Shown in pieces: positions 25,565 through 34,307 of a stretch of 64,000 nt of DNA. The position numbers were made by a program, and so were the translations under genes. The notes beneath the pieces were generated by a model. It had not been told where the DNA came from. It did no database searches and saw nothing but the letters and a program-made list of their open reading frames with translations. How positions within the stretch are numbered: the stretch's first letter is position 1; every line of letters starts with the position of its first letter. The stretch comes from Desulfosudis oleivorans Hxd3 (GTDB lineage: Bacteria > Desulfobacterota > Desulfobacteria > Desulfobacterales > Desulfosudaceae): positions 3,785,001 through 3,849,000 of the forward strand of contig NC_009943.1 in the NCBI RefSeq assembly GCF_000018405.1. The letters run 5' to 3'.

Positions 25565-26449
25565 CTACACCTCAAGCCACGAGTCGGAATAGAGGGAGTG
25601 GCCCAGAATGACCTTGGCGGTCTTGACATAATCCACCATCTCCTGGGTGGAAGCGTCCGGCTCTTCCCCATCCATGACCGCATGCACCACCTCGACGATG
25701 TCGGGACGGTTGCCCTTGGCGATATCGGTCAGTTTCTCGTCCAGGGGATCGGAAATAACCGAGTACATGCCATAGCGCTCCAGCATGATCATGTAGGTCT
25801 GGTTCAAAATGGGCCGCAGATGGGAGGGCGGTCCATTGGAAACGTTGGACAGACCGCAGGTGCTTTTAGAGCCCGGCGCGATGTCGGCCAGCATCATCTG
25901 GAAATTGAGCAGGCTCATCAACTGGTCCTGCTGGGTGTTGACCGGTGTCACAATACCGTCAAACCAGAGCCGCTCATTCTCAATGCCGGCTTCGTTGGCG
26001 GCATACATCAGCTCAACCGCCAGGGCTGCCCGCTCATTCTCGTCCCTGGGCAGGCCTTCCGGCCCCCACAGCAGGGCGATAAAATCAGCGTTGTGCTCCG
26101 CGGCCAGGGGAATCATCTTCTCATACCGCTCGGGCCGGGCCATGATGGAGTTGATCAGCACCGGCTTCTCCGTCGGCTTGTACACCTTCAGCGCCGCCGC
26201 AATGGCGTCGATGTTGGAGGTGTCCAGAACCAGAGGCAGATCCGACACCACCTCCTGAACGGTCTGCACCACCCAGGGCATCAGCTCATGGCCGTCCTTC
26301 TTGGCAGGGCCCAGGTTGATGTCGATGTAATCCATGCCTTTGGCCTTCTGGTCCAGGGCCTCTTCCTGAATCGGCTTGGGGTCGCGCTCCTTGAACGCCT
26401 TGCCGATCTTCTTTGAAATAACGTTTAAACTTTCACCAATGAGAATCAT
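25565..26449 (-). CDS. acsE: methyltetrahydrofolate:corrinoid/iron-sulfur protein methyltransferase AcsE
   Basis: A 294-residue TIM-barrel pterin-binding protein. IGESLNVISKKIGKAF (3-18), DYIDINLGPAKKDG (about 40-53), LVLDTSN and CGLSNVSNGPP match AcsE and MetH-type pterin domains. It moves the methyl group from methyltetrahydrofolate to the cobalt of the AcsCD corrinoid protein, joining the methyl and carbonyl branches of the Wood-Ljungdahl pathway. GGGGAAC lies before the ATG. It is last in the operon acsD-acsA-acsB-acsC-acsE and is followed by a strong terminator. Confidence 0.95.
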   Translation of the reverse strand: MILIGESLNVISKKIGKAFKERDPKPIQEEALDQKAKGMDYIDINLGPAKKDGHELMPWVVQTVQEVVSDLPLVLDTSNIDAIAAALKVYKPTEKPVLINSIMARPERYEKMIPLAAEHNADFIALLWGPEGLPRDENERAALAVELMYAANEAGIENERLWFDGIVTPVNTQQDQLMSLLNFQMMLADIAPGSKSTCGLSNVSNGPPSHLRPILNQTYMIMLERYGMYSVISDPLDEKLTDIAKGNRPDIVEVVHAVMDGEEPDASTQEMVDYVKTAKVILGHSLYSDSWLEV

Positions 26450-26514
26450 ATTCGGTTCCCCTTATTTGTTATGTTGATGTTGGCGCCGGCCCACCGCGGC
26501 CCGGCCGACCTCCT

Positions 26515-27855
26515 CTATTTTCTGGCTTTCAGAAATCCGGGGATATGGGGCGCTTCCCTGGGGCCGACGGTAATGGTCCAGCCCGGCAGTTCTTCCTCGA
26601 TTTCGCCGGCAATGGCCGCCGCGTAACCGGGAATGATCAGCTCCGTGTGTTTTACCTTATCCATGATCCCGCATTTCTTGACAAAAGCACCCACGTCATC
26701 GCCCGCAAACTTGCCGGCGGCCCAGGCGGTGAGTACGGACAGGCCTTCAGAGTCCTTGATCAGCAGCCAAGAGGGCACCTTGCTGTTTTCGATTTCACCG
26801 GAAACAATAAAGTAGGTCAGGGCAAAGTTGGTGGTTACCAGCACCGGAGAGTTCTCGTCAGGATTGCCGATCTCGTAGATGCCCTCGGTAACGGTCATGG
26901 GCCGCTGCGGGTCGGTAAAGATGTTGAGCCGCTCCAGCAGCAGCGGGAACACGGTCTCGCCCACGAAATCGGAAAGCACGACGATGCTGCCGTACTTGGC
27001 GATATGCATGGCCGCGATCATGGTCTCCACTTCCGGGTTGGATGCCATCTCGCAGGGAAAAGCAATGGTGGGAAAACCAAGGGCCTTGTTGCCGGCCTTC
27101 AGGGCCGCGCGGCGAATGGCCACCATGTCTTCAAGGGACTTCTTGGGTTCCCGTGAACCGGGATCCATAACGATGTCCTTGAGGCCCATACCGGTAAGCT
27201 TCTGGGTCAGGCCCGTCAGGGCGTCGATGGAGTCTGCCTTCACGCCCAGGGGAAGTCCGGCGTCCACGGCCAGCTTGCCCATGGCGTCGATATTGTCCGC
27301 GGTGGCGCCGTACAGCAGGGGCCGCTTAGAACCGCAGGCATCCACACCGGCCTTCATGGTATCAGGGTTTTCGGTCATCAGGATGACGTTGAACTCGGAG
27401 GTCTCGGCTACCGTCTTGGCCGTCTCGGCAAAGGCCTTGGCATCGCCGGTATCCTTGATCGCCACCATCTCAGGCCGCAGGTTCAGACCCACCCGCTCAT
27501 ACTGAATAGCGTTCCACGCCTTGAGCTTGGACTCGAGATCCTTTTTCTTGATGTCGCCGTTGATGCAGGCGGCCAGTACCGTGGGGCTGTAAAAAGTTTT
27601 TTCGTGACGGTACATCACTGTCTCGCCGCCGGCCACGCATGCCCGGACACCCTTGCCCAGCTTGACGGGCCGAATGGGGGGGGCCGACGCCTCGGCCAGC
27701 TTTTCCCGTGCCTCATCCGATACATACGGACAGCTGTCCAGCTCCGCTTTCCCGGATGCCAGGTTCATGGCAAAGGCAAGGCACGTCGGAGAGCCGCACT
27801 CCTTGCAGTTGGTCTGCGGCAGGAGTTTGAAAATCTGAATTCCGGTTAATGCCAT
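26515..27855 (-). CDS. acsC: corrinoid/iron-sulfur protein large subunit AcsC (CdhE-type)
   Basis: A 446-residue protein with an N-terminal [4Fe-4S] domain: cysteines 17, 20, 25 and 42, in NCKECGSPTC and DSCPYV, have exactly the spacing known for AcsC. A TIM barrel and a cobalamin-binding C-terminal domain follow. With AcsD it carries the methyl group as methyl-cobalt(III) from AcsE to acetyl-CoA synthase. An 85-nt gap holding a UUCG hairpin separates it from acsB. Confidence 0.96.
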   Translation of the reverse strand: MALTGIQIFKLLPQTNCKECGSPTCLAFAMNLASGKAELDSCPYVSDEAREKLAEASAPPIRPVKLGKGVRACVAGGETVMYRHEKTFYSPTVLAACINGDIKKKDLESKLKAWNAIQYERVGLNLRPEMVAIKDTGDAKAFAETAKTVAETSEFNVILMTENPDTMKAGVDACGSKRPLLYGATADNIDAMGKLAVDAGLPLGVKADSIDALTGLTQKLTGMGLKDIVMDPGSREPKKSLEDMVAIRRAALKAGNKALGFPTIAFPCEMASNPEVETMIAAMHIAKYGSIVVLSDFVGETVFPLLLERLNIFTDPQRPMTVTEGIYEIGNPDENSPVLVTTNFALTYFIVSGEIENSKVPSWLLIKDSEGLSVLTAWAAGKFAGDDVGAFVKKCGIMDKVKHTELIIPGYAAAIAGEIEEELPGWTITVGPREAPHIPGFLKARK

Positions 27856-27908
27856 TTCTATCTCCTTATATTTCCAAAGTTTTAATAAAACTCAATCTCG
27901 TAGGAAAA

Positions 27909-27939
27909 GGGGCGGTCGACGAATCGACCGCCCCGGGTC
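27909..27939 (-). promoter_or_regulatory. UUCG-capped hairpin between acsB and acsC
   Basis: On the minus strand GGGGCGGTCGA pairs perfectly with TCGACCGCCCC around a TTCG tetraloop, followed by TTTTCC. It sits directly after the acsB stop at 27941. It could be a weak terminator or an mRNA-stabilising hairpin that sets the acsB:acsC ratio; the function is inferred. Confidence 0.75.
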
Positions 27940-27940
27940 A

Positions 27941-30151
27941 TTACATCAGCGGATCCATGGAAAGAGCGGGGTGTCCCTTTTCCTCCAGCCACGGCCGGAT
28001 TTCCTCTTCTGTGGTGCCGATGGTCTCGTCAGCGATCTTGTCGTAAAGATCCGGCACGCCCATGGCTTTTCCACGGGCCTCGATGCGCTCCTTGATCTCC
28101 TCCTTGAGCATCTTGGGCATCCAGACCATGCGCAGCAGACCGCCGTCACCCTTGATGAACTTGCCCTGGGTGATGTTGTACTTGGAGTGGCCCACAAAGC
28201 CCGGGGAAACCGCGCCGCCGCCCATCACACCGGCCAGGGTGGTAAACTTCATGCCGCAGGGGGTGTCGCCGGTGTAATCCCGGCCCACCGTCATGACGCC
28301 GTTCAACCCCGGCAGGGTGGCCGCGATACATTCGCAGCAGCCGCAGGTGGTCATGGGGTCATGCACCATGGAGTAGAGATTGTATTTTTCAACGGCACCA
28401 CGGGATGTCTTGTAAACAAAATCGTTGACACCCTTCCACTGTCCCAGAACGGGATCAAGGCACTCACCCTTCTGAATCGGCTGGTTGGGGCCGGTGGGGT
28501 TGATCTCAAAGGAAGCCTTGCAGTCCATCCAGTTGTAGGCGCCGCACAGGCCGGTCCGCTCCGGGCTGACCGTGCACACGTGGTTGGGCGCAAAGGACTG
28601 GCACAGGGTGCAGGAGTAATAGGTCTCCACGTCGTCGTCGGTCATCTTGTCCACGCGCTCGTCTCTGCGCTTGTACTCGGCCCGGGCCGTTTCCGTGAGC
28701 TTGTCCACATCCTTCTTGTCCGTGTACAGGGTCACCTGGACCTTGTCCAAAATCTTGCCGAAGTCCTGATGCAGCTTCGCATGCAGCACAACACCGATAT
28801 CTTTCAGGGTAAATCCCTTTTCCACGGCGGCCTTGCTCACGCGGACCCAGGATATGTCCCGCTGGCCGATGTGCATGACGCCCTGGATGTAGTTGACCAG
28901 GTGGTGCGTCTGGCGCTCGAGAATGGGCTCAAAGTCCTCCTGGAACTCGCGACCCGCGATCTGGACAAAGATACCCAGCGGCAGGGTGTCGCCTTCCTTG
29001 AGGTCGGGAATGTCCTTGCCCACCACGGTGACCTTGCCGTCTTCGATCTCCTTCATGTCGGCCGACTTGACCAGCTCGGTACACTGGGTCTTGCCGCCGC
29101 CCATCTGGGAATGCAGATCCTTACCACGGACCCGCTCACCTTCGTAAGCCGGACCAAAGGCACACGGAATATCAATTTCGGAAACCGTAACCTTCAGGCC
29201 GCGCACTTCCACGGACCGCTGCACCATCTCATCATGCGGCACATTGGCCACCACGTGTTCGTAGGTACAGATACCGGTGGGCAGAATTTCCGGAATGTCG
29301 GTGTCGGCCAGGGTCGGAAAACCCCAGTTGACGCAGCCGGCCGCCGCGCAGGCCCACTCGGTGCCGATGTCGCCCAGGGCGTTAACAAAGGCAAAGATAC
29401 GGTTTTTGTTGTACATCAGTATTTTTTTATAGTCGCCGGGCTGAACACCACCAAAGGCCATGGCGGCCCGGTTGGCAAAACCCAGGGCAAACACCGCCGA
29501 GGAGATGTCCGGACCAAAGGGAACGATACGGGTGTTCCATCCGATCTGAACGCCGGCCTCAAGCAGCTGGTCAATGAGGCTGGTGCCGTTGTGATTGGCG
29601 GCGCAGAAGATGTAGAGGTTCCGTTTCTGATAGTCCTCCACGATCATCTTGGCGATCTCGGGATTCGGGGCCGCGCCCACCATGGCGGCAAAGCCGGGGG
29701 CCGAGCCGTCCACGAACTCCACGCCGCGTTTTCTCAGGATGATGTCGTCGGCCGGGCCGACCCACTTCTTGCCGTTTTCCAGGTCCGGGTCTTCCTCGGG
29801 AAAATAAAAATCCGGCTCCCGGACGATCCGTAAGGCCTCCTTGACTTCATAGGCCAGAATGGAAGCCATGCCGGCGTCCAGAAGCGGCCCCAGGTAGGGC
29901 AGATGGTTTTTGCCCTTGATGTGAGGGGGCAGCAGCTTGCGGGCAAACGCCATGGGCGCCTTCATGTCTTCCAGCGTCTCGACTTTCATGCCGGTCAGCG
30001 AATAGATAACCGGCAGATAGTAACCGGTATTGGGAAACTCCACCTTGGTATCCGCGCTCATGGACTCAAGCGCGTTTTCCAGCTCGCCCTCGACCTGGGA
30101 TACCACTTTATAACCGCCCTGAATGGCGGCGAATGCAACCAACTTAGACAT
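27941..30151 (-). CDS. acsB: acetyl-CoA synthase AcsB (CODH/ACS alpha subunit)
   Basis: A 736-residue bacterial-type ACS that includes the N-terminal CODH-contacting domain absent from archaeal CdhC. A-cluster ligands are visible: four cysteines of the cubane in CTLCQSFAPNHVC and TGLCGAYN (spacing C-x2-C-x8-C-x9-C, near residues 510-535), and the Cys-Gly-Cys of the distal nickel in TTCGCCEC near residue 600. It condenses CO, the corrinoid-bound methyl and CoA into acetyl-CoA, or the reverse in acetate oxidation. It is third in the operon. Confidence 0.97.
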   Translation of the reverse strand: MSKLVAFAAIQGGYKVVSQVEGELENALESMSADTKVEFPNTGYYLPVIYSLTGMKVETLEDMKAPMAFARKLLPPHIKGKNHLPYLGPLLDAGMASILAYEVKEALRIVREPDFYFPEEDPDLENGKKWVGPADDIILRKRGVEFVDGSAPGFAAMVGAAPNPEIAKMIVEDYQKRNLYIFCAANHNGTSLIDQLLEAGVQIGWNTRIVPFGPDISSAVFALGFANRAAMAFGGVQPGDYKKILMYNKNRIFAFVNALGDIGTEWACAAAGCVNWGFPTLADTDIPEILPTGICTYEHVVANVPHDEMVQRSVEVRGLKVTVSEIDIPCAFGPAYEGERVRGKDLHSQMGGGKTQCTELVKSADMKEIEDGKVTVVGKDIPDLKEGDTLPLGIFVQIAGREFQEDFEPILERQTHHLVNYIQGVMHIGQRDISWVRVSKAAVEKGFTLKDIGVVLHAKLHQDFGKILDKVQVTLYTDKKDVDKLTETARAEYKRRDERVDKMTDDDVETYYSCTLCQSFAPNHVCTVSPERTGLCGAYNWMDCKASFEINPTGPNQPIQKGECLDPVLGQWKGVNDFVYKTSRGAVEKYNLYSMVHDPMTTCGCCECIAATLPGLNGVMTVGRDYTGDTPCGMKFTTLAGVMGGGAVSPGFVGHSKYNITQGKFIKGDGGLLRMVWMPKMLKEEIKERIEARGKAMGVPDLYDKIADETIGTTEEEIRPWLEEKGHPALSMDPLM

Positions 30152-30196
30152 ATCGTCCTCCTTCGTTGAGGATTTATTTAAAAAAAGAAATATCCA

Positions 30197-32236
30197 CTAT
30201 GCTTCCAGGGCCTGGCGGTCGGCCATATCCATGAGCACCCGCTCCCGGGCCTTGTCGATGCCCAGGGCCTTGCGCTTCTTGTCGATATGGGCGATCATCT
30301 TGTGGGCGTGCTTGATCGGATCGATTTCCAGGTCCCACATGCCGCCGTAGAGCTTTTCAAACTCATTGAAGATGTAGTTCTGGAAAACCGGTGCCCCCTC
30401 TACGGGAAGCCCCACGCCAAAGACCGTGTAGACACCGGACGCCACAAAGTAGTGGCCGATACTGATGGCCTTTTCGCTCATCCACTCGGGCGCGCTGCCG
30501 GCCACGGGCAGATCGGAAAGATCGTTGCCCAGGCCGCCGGCTTTGACCACCTCGGTGGCGGCCAGCAGAATGCGGCTGTTGTCCACGCAGGAGCCCAGGT
30601 GCAGAACCGGCGGAATACCCACGGTCTCGCACACCTCGGTCAAGCCCGGACCACAGTAAACACCGGCTGCCTCAGGGGTCAGCAGGCCTTCCATGGCGCA
30701 GGCAATGGCGTTGCAGCCGGTGGTCAGCACCAGAACGTCGTTCTTTATCAGTTCCTTGACGACGGTGATGTGGCCTTCGTTGTGCCGGGTCCGGGCGTTG
30801 TTGCAGCCCACCACGCCGGCCACGCCTCGAATGCGGCCGTTGATGATGTTGTCGTTCAATGTATAAAAGGTTCCCCGGAAGGAGCCGCCCAGGTGATACT
30901 CGATGGACTCCACGCCGAAGCCGGCCACCTGGGCCGCCTTGTGACGGGGAATCATGACCTCGGTTTTCCGGTTTTCAAAGTTGTCGATGGCCATCTTGAC
31001 GATCTTCTTGGCATCATCAAGGGCATGGTGCTCGTCAAACTCGATATGGATCACGTTGTCCTGCTCCATCTTGGCGATGGGATGGGTGGTGATCAGCTTG
31101 GTGTGAAAACACTTGGCCACGTTGGCCAGGTTCTGGAAGATGCACTGAATGTCCACCACCATGGCGTCACAGGCGCCGGTGATGATGGCCAGTTCCTGCT
31201 GCAGAAAGGTGGCTGCCGTGGGAATGCCGTGGCGCTGAAGGATTTCGTTGGCCGTACAGCAGATGCCGCCCAGCTGAATGCCCTTGGCGCCCTTTTTCTT
31301 GGCATAATCGAGCATCTCCGGGGACTGGGCCACGGCCACGACGATCTCGGAAAGAACCGGCTCATGGCCGTGAACAATGATGTTCACATGGTCTTCCTTC
31401 ATGATGCCCAGGTTGGCTTCGGACTGAATGGGAGACGGAGTGCCAAAAACAATGTCCTGCAGGTCAGTGGCCAGCATGGAGCCGCCCCATCCGTCGGCCA
31501 GGGCCGCCCGGGTACCCTGCTTGATAAGATTCCGGTAATCCTGGTCCACGCCCATGTGGGTGCGGTGCATGATTTCCACGATCTCCCGGTCGATGTTTCT
31601 GGGCAGGACGCCCATCTTCTTCCAGAGTTCGTACCGGGGCTTGGGGGCCCGCTTCAGGTAGAGCAGTTCACCCTCGGACTTACCCCATTCGTTTAACGCC
31701 TTTTCAGCGGTTTCCAGGGCGATCTCATCCATATCCCTGGCCTTGGTCTCGCCGTCCACTTCAACGGTGGTGGCCACGTCCAACGCCTCGGCCACGGCCA
31801 GAAGCTTCTGGGTATCCTTGATCTGATATGCATCGGTCTCTTTACGGGCCGCGGACATAAACACCTCGGCCACGGACCGGCCGTGATCGGAATGGGCGGA
31901 TGCGCCACCGGCGATCATGCGGATAAAGTTTCTGGCCGCAATGGTGTTGGGTGTGGCCCCGCACAGACCCTTACGGGTATCCTCGCCCACGATTCCGCCC
32001 TTGGGCAGGGGCAGGCGGCAGGGTCCCATGGAACAGTTTTTACAACAGATTCCCGTTGCGCCGATGGCGCAGGGTTTCATGGCTTCAGCTCTGTCAAAGA
32101 CAGTGTCGATCCCCAGTTCCTGTGCCCGGGCGATCATCTGCTGGGTGGCGGGATCGATTGACGCCTTGATGGGGTCAGCCAGTTTGGGCGCTTTGTCCGC
32201 CTTGGCTGCGACTGCTTTTTTTTCTTCATCTGCCAT
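30197..32236 (-). CDS. acsA: anaerobic CO dehydrogenase catalytic subunit (AcsA/CooS)
   Basis: A 679-residue Ni-Fe CO dehydrogenase. The N-terminal cysteine-rich stretch GATGICCKNCSMGPCRLP (about 59-76) supplies the B- and D-clusters. Conserved CGATPNTIAARN, EFDEHHALDDA and HLGSCVDNSRI carry C-cluster and nearby residues. It interconverts CO2 and CO and feeds CO by tunnel to AcsB. Its size and position between acsD and acsB mark it as the ACS-linked enzyme rather than a stand-alone CooS. No cooC or acsF maturation gene is in the window. Confidence 0.96.
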   Translation of the reverse strand: MADEEKKAVAAKADKAPKLADPIKASIDPATQQMIARAQELGIDTVFDRAEAMKPCAIGATGICCKNCSMGPCRLPLPKGGIVGEDTRKGLCGATPNTIAARNFIRMIAGGASAHSDHGRSVAEVFMSAARKETDAYQIKDTQKLLAVAEALDVATTVEVDGETKARDMDEIALETAEKALNEWGKSEGELLYLKRAPKPRYELWKKMGVLPRNIDREIVEIMHRTHMGVDQDYRNLIKQGTRAALADGWGGSMLATDLQDIVFGTPSPIQSEANLGIMKEDHVNIIVHGHEPVLSEIVVAVAQSPEMLDYAKKKGAKGIQLGGICCTANEILQRHGIPTAATFLQQELAIITGACDAMVVDIQCIFQNLANVAKCFHTKLITTHPIAKMEQDNVIHIEFDEHHALDDAKKIVKMAIDNFENRKTEVMIPRHKAAQVAGFGVESIEYHLGGSFRGTFYTLNDNIINGRIRGVAGVVGCNNARTRHNEGHITVVKELIKNDVLVLTTGCNAIACAMEGLLTPEAAGVYCGPGLTEVCETVGIPPVLHLGSCVDNSRILLAATEVVKAGGLGNDLSDLPVAGSAPEWMSEKAISIGHYFVASGVYTVFGVGLPVEGAPVFQNYIFNEFEKLYGGMWDLEIDPIKHAHKMIAHIDKKRKALGIDKARERVLMDMADRQALEA

Positions 32237-32319
32237 CAGAGGTTCCTCCTCGTGTTATATAATCTTTATTATGGTTTCGGCTTTCCGCCGGTGCATTATA
32301 TGACAGTCACGCCACCATG

Positions 32320-33876
32320 CTAGCCGCGCTTGTGGAACCGGGCCAGGTTGACAAGAATCTCGTCAAGCCCGGACAGCACCTCGCCGGCCGGTGTCACTTT
32401 GATGGTTGACTTTACTGTGGGTTTCCGTGAGGCCGCCAGCTTTGCCTTTTCTTCGGCCCGTTTCAGGCGCAGGGCGTTTTCCTCTTCATCGCGCTTGGCC
32501 CGTGCCTCGGCTTCCGCCTTTTTCTGTGCTTCGGCCTCTGCCTTGGCCTTGGCTTCGGCTTCGGCCTTGGCTTTGGCGGCTGCCTCGACTTTTGCCTTGG
32601 CATCGGCTTCGGCCTGGGCCTTGGCATCCATCTCGGCTTTTACCTTAGCTGCGGCATCGGCCTTGGCGGCTGCTGCCGCATCCACGGCCGGGGCTGCAGG
32701 AGCTGCTGCCGCTGCCGGAGCCGCGGCAGGTGCTGCCGGGGCTGCCTTGGGCGCAGCCTTGGGCGCGGCCTTTGGGGCCGCCTTGGGCGCCGCCTTGGGG
32801 GCCGCCTTCTTGGGCGCGGCCTTCTTTTCTTCTTCCTTTATGGTCAGGTCGGGCTTGGGCGCCAGCTTTTCGTAATCGATCTTGGCTTCTGCCAACAGTT
32901 TCTTGGCGCCGGCAATATCGTCAACCTTGCCGCCATCGGCCAGCTTGTCGATAAACGAACGGACCATGCGCACTGCTTCGGGATGGCGCATGAAAAGGAC
33001 ATCACTGCCCGACATCAGGTAGGAAACAGCGCCCACGGCCTCCATCAGAATGCCCCGCCGCTCGGGATCGCCCAGTGTGGGGGCCTCATCCGCGGTCAGC
33101 TTGGCTTCCTTGGACTTCCAGACCTCGTTGCCCAGGTTGTTAACCATGGGGAACTGAAGCTTGTCGTCGCCCTGAGCCATGGCGGCCATGCGCAGCCGCT
33201 CCATGACCGAATAGGTGTATTCCAGACCGTAGCCCAGACCGCCGGTGGTTGGATCCACCAGCACGCGGTCCATGGGCATGCCCAGGTTTTCCAGCAGAAT
33301 GTTGACCTGCTTGGCCAGGTTGACGTCGATGGGCGAAGAAGAGATCACCAGGTGACCGTATCCCATGGCAGCGGCGCCGATGGTTTTGTGGTTCTTCTCT
33401 TCCACCGGGCCCATGGTCAGGGTCAGGTCCTGGCAGTCTTCGGCGATCTTCTTGAAGACTTCGGCATCCTTTTCGACGTTGGCGGACCCCCAGATAATCA
33501 GGGGTACGTCAATGGCCGCGGCCACCTTTTTTACCGTGGCCACCGCGTCGGCGGGGCCGGCATTGTTGCCGTTGGGGTCGATGCTCTTGAGCTGGAGCAC
33601 GATCATGTCCGCGCCGTAGTCCTTAACGCACTTCTTGGCCCAGGCCGCCGGATCACCGAGAACATCCTTGAACGGCGCGGTCGCCGACTCGGGCCAGTCT
33701 TCCGGTTTTATGTCCCAGATTTCCATGGCCACCTTCGGCTTGTTGGGCATTTCGCCTTCGAACAGATAAAAGGGATAACTGGTTTCACCACCGACCTTTA
33801 CTGCTTTTTTCCCCTTGCCGATGGAGATCTCTTTTATGCTGCCGGCATAAGACTCTTTTGCAATTTCAAAACCCAC
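32320..33876 (-). CDS. acsD: corrinoid/iron-sulfur protein small subunit AcsD with long low-complexity C-terminal tail
   Basis: A GTG start with AAGGAGG at optimal distance gives 518 residues, against about 310-325 for the usual AcsD. Residues 1 to about 340 are the TIM-barrel domain (GGETSYPFYLFEGEMPNKP, DPTTGGLGYGLEYTYSVMER). Residues 341-518 are a tail: an AAPK/AAPA repeat segment (about 352-400), a long Ala/Lys/Glu stretch likely to be a coiled coil (about 400-485) and a well-ordered end with KVTPAGEVLSGLDEILVN. AcsD heads the operon and binds AcsC. The tail may tether the complex or another partner; its role is unknown. Confidence 0.9.
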   Translation of the reverse strand: MGFEIAKESYAGSIKEISIGKGKKAVKVGGETSYPFYLFEGEMPNKPKVAMEIWDIKPEDWPESATAPFKDVLGDPAAWAKKCVKDYGADMIVLQLKSIDPNGNNAGPADAVATVKKVAAAIDVPLIIWGSANVEKDAEVFKKIAEDCQDLTLTMGPVEEKNHKTIGAAAMGYGHLVISSSPIDVNLAKQVNILLENLGMPMDRVLVDPTTGGLGYGLEYTYSVMERLRMAAMAQGDDKLQFPMVNNLGNEVWKSKEAKLTADEAPTLGDPERRGILMEAVGAVSYLMSGSDVLFMRHPEAVRMVRSFIDKLADGGKVDDIAGAKKLLAEAKIDYEKLAPKPDLTIKEEEKKAAPKKAAPKAAPKAAPKAAPKAAPKAAPAAPAAAPAAAAAPAAPAVDAAAAAKADAAAKVKAEMDAKAQAEADAKAKVEAAAKAKAEAEAKAKAEAEAQKKAEAEARAKRDEEENALRLKRAEEKAKLAASRKPTVKSTIKVTPAGEVLSGLDEILVNLARFHKRG

Positions 33877-34020
33877 AGCTGCCTCCTTACGTATGAAAAT
33901 TTAGTCATTACCCGGCTGCCACTCCTTGAAAGAAGCCTGTTTTTAATTTGGTTACACGCTTTTTTCAGGTGCAGCCTTCCATAACCTGAATATATTCAAC
34001 ATGCCCGTTCGGGCAAAATA

Positions 34021-34071
34021 ATTTGTATTTTCAAATATTTAAACATCAAAACCGGGTGAAACATCAAAACC
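34021..34071. promoter_or_regulatory. candidate operator: two 13-bp direct repeats and an inverted repeat
   Basis: AAACATCAAAACC occurs twice with an 18-bp period (34041-34053 and 34059-34071). Beside it ATTTG and CAAAT are inverted around a 6-bp spacer within AATAATTTG..CAAATATTT. They lie just downstream of the candidate acs promoter, so a repressor or activator site is plausible. Confidence 0.5.
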
Positions 34072-34081
34072 AAAGAGAGAG

Positions 34082-34108
34082 TTTATACTGATAGAACAGC
34101 CATGTCAA
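34082..34108 (-). promoter_or_regulatory. candidate sigma70 promoter of the acs operon
   Basis: On the minus strand TTGACA (34103-34108) and TATAAA (34082-34087) are separated by 15 bp, shorter than the usual 17. It lies about 200 nt before the acsD start. Confidence 0.45.
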
Positions 34109-34193
34109 CAGAATTGAGCCAAAAAAAAGGCTATTGGTTTAAACTAGTTACAACCCACGAGAAGTGAAATGGGATGAAAAATGAAAGGGTTAC

Positions 34194-34231
34194 CGTCCAT
34201 GCCGCCGGCGTCGTTTCCGGCGGCATGGACG
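34194..34231 (-). terminator. 15-bp perfect hairpin after the DhnA aldolase gene
   Basis: CGTCCATGCCGCCGG and CCGGCGGCATGGACG pair perfectly around an 8-nt loop, 77 nt beyond the aldolase stop. The minus-strand continuation has only a scattered T tract, so termination is likely but not textbook. Confidence 0.6.
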
Positions 34232-34307
34232 ATAGCGTCTGACGCGTTTTTATGGAGGACTCAAAAATTAAATGCGCTATGTTTTCGTGCGGGGCGGCAG
34301 CAGGTGC

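Larger units (their letters stand above)
33877..34307. other. intergenic control region upstream of the acs operon (no gene)
   Basis: About 430 AT-rich bases between the DhnA-aldolase stop and acsD. It holds a 15-bp-stem hairpin (34194-34231), a candidate promoter (34082-34108), two 13-bp direct repeats (34041-34071) and an ATTTG/CAAAT inverted repeat (34021-34040). Confidence 0.7.

Noticed and set aside
27971-29833. 620-residue plus-strand open frame
   Set aside because: Antisense to acsB; low-complexity His/Gly/Val composition and no ribosome-binding site.
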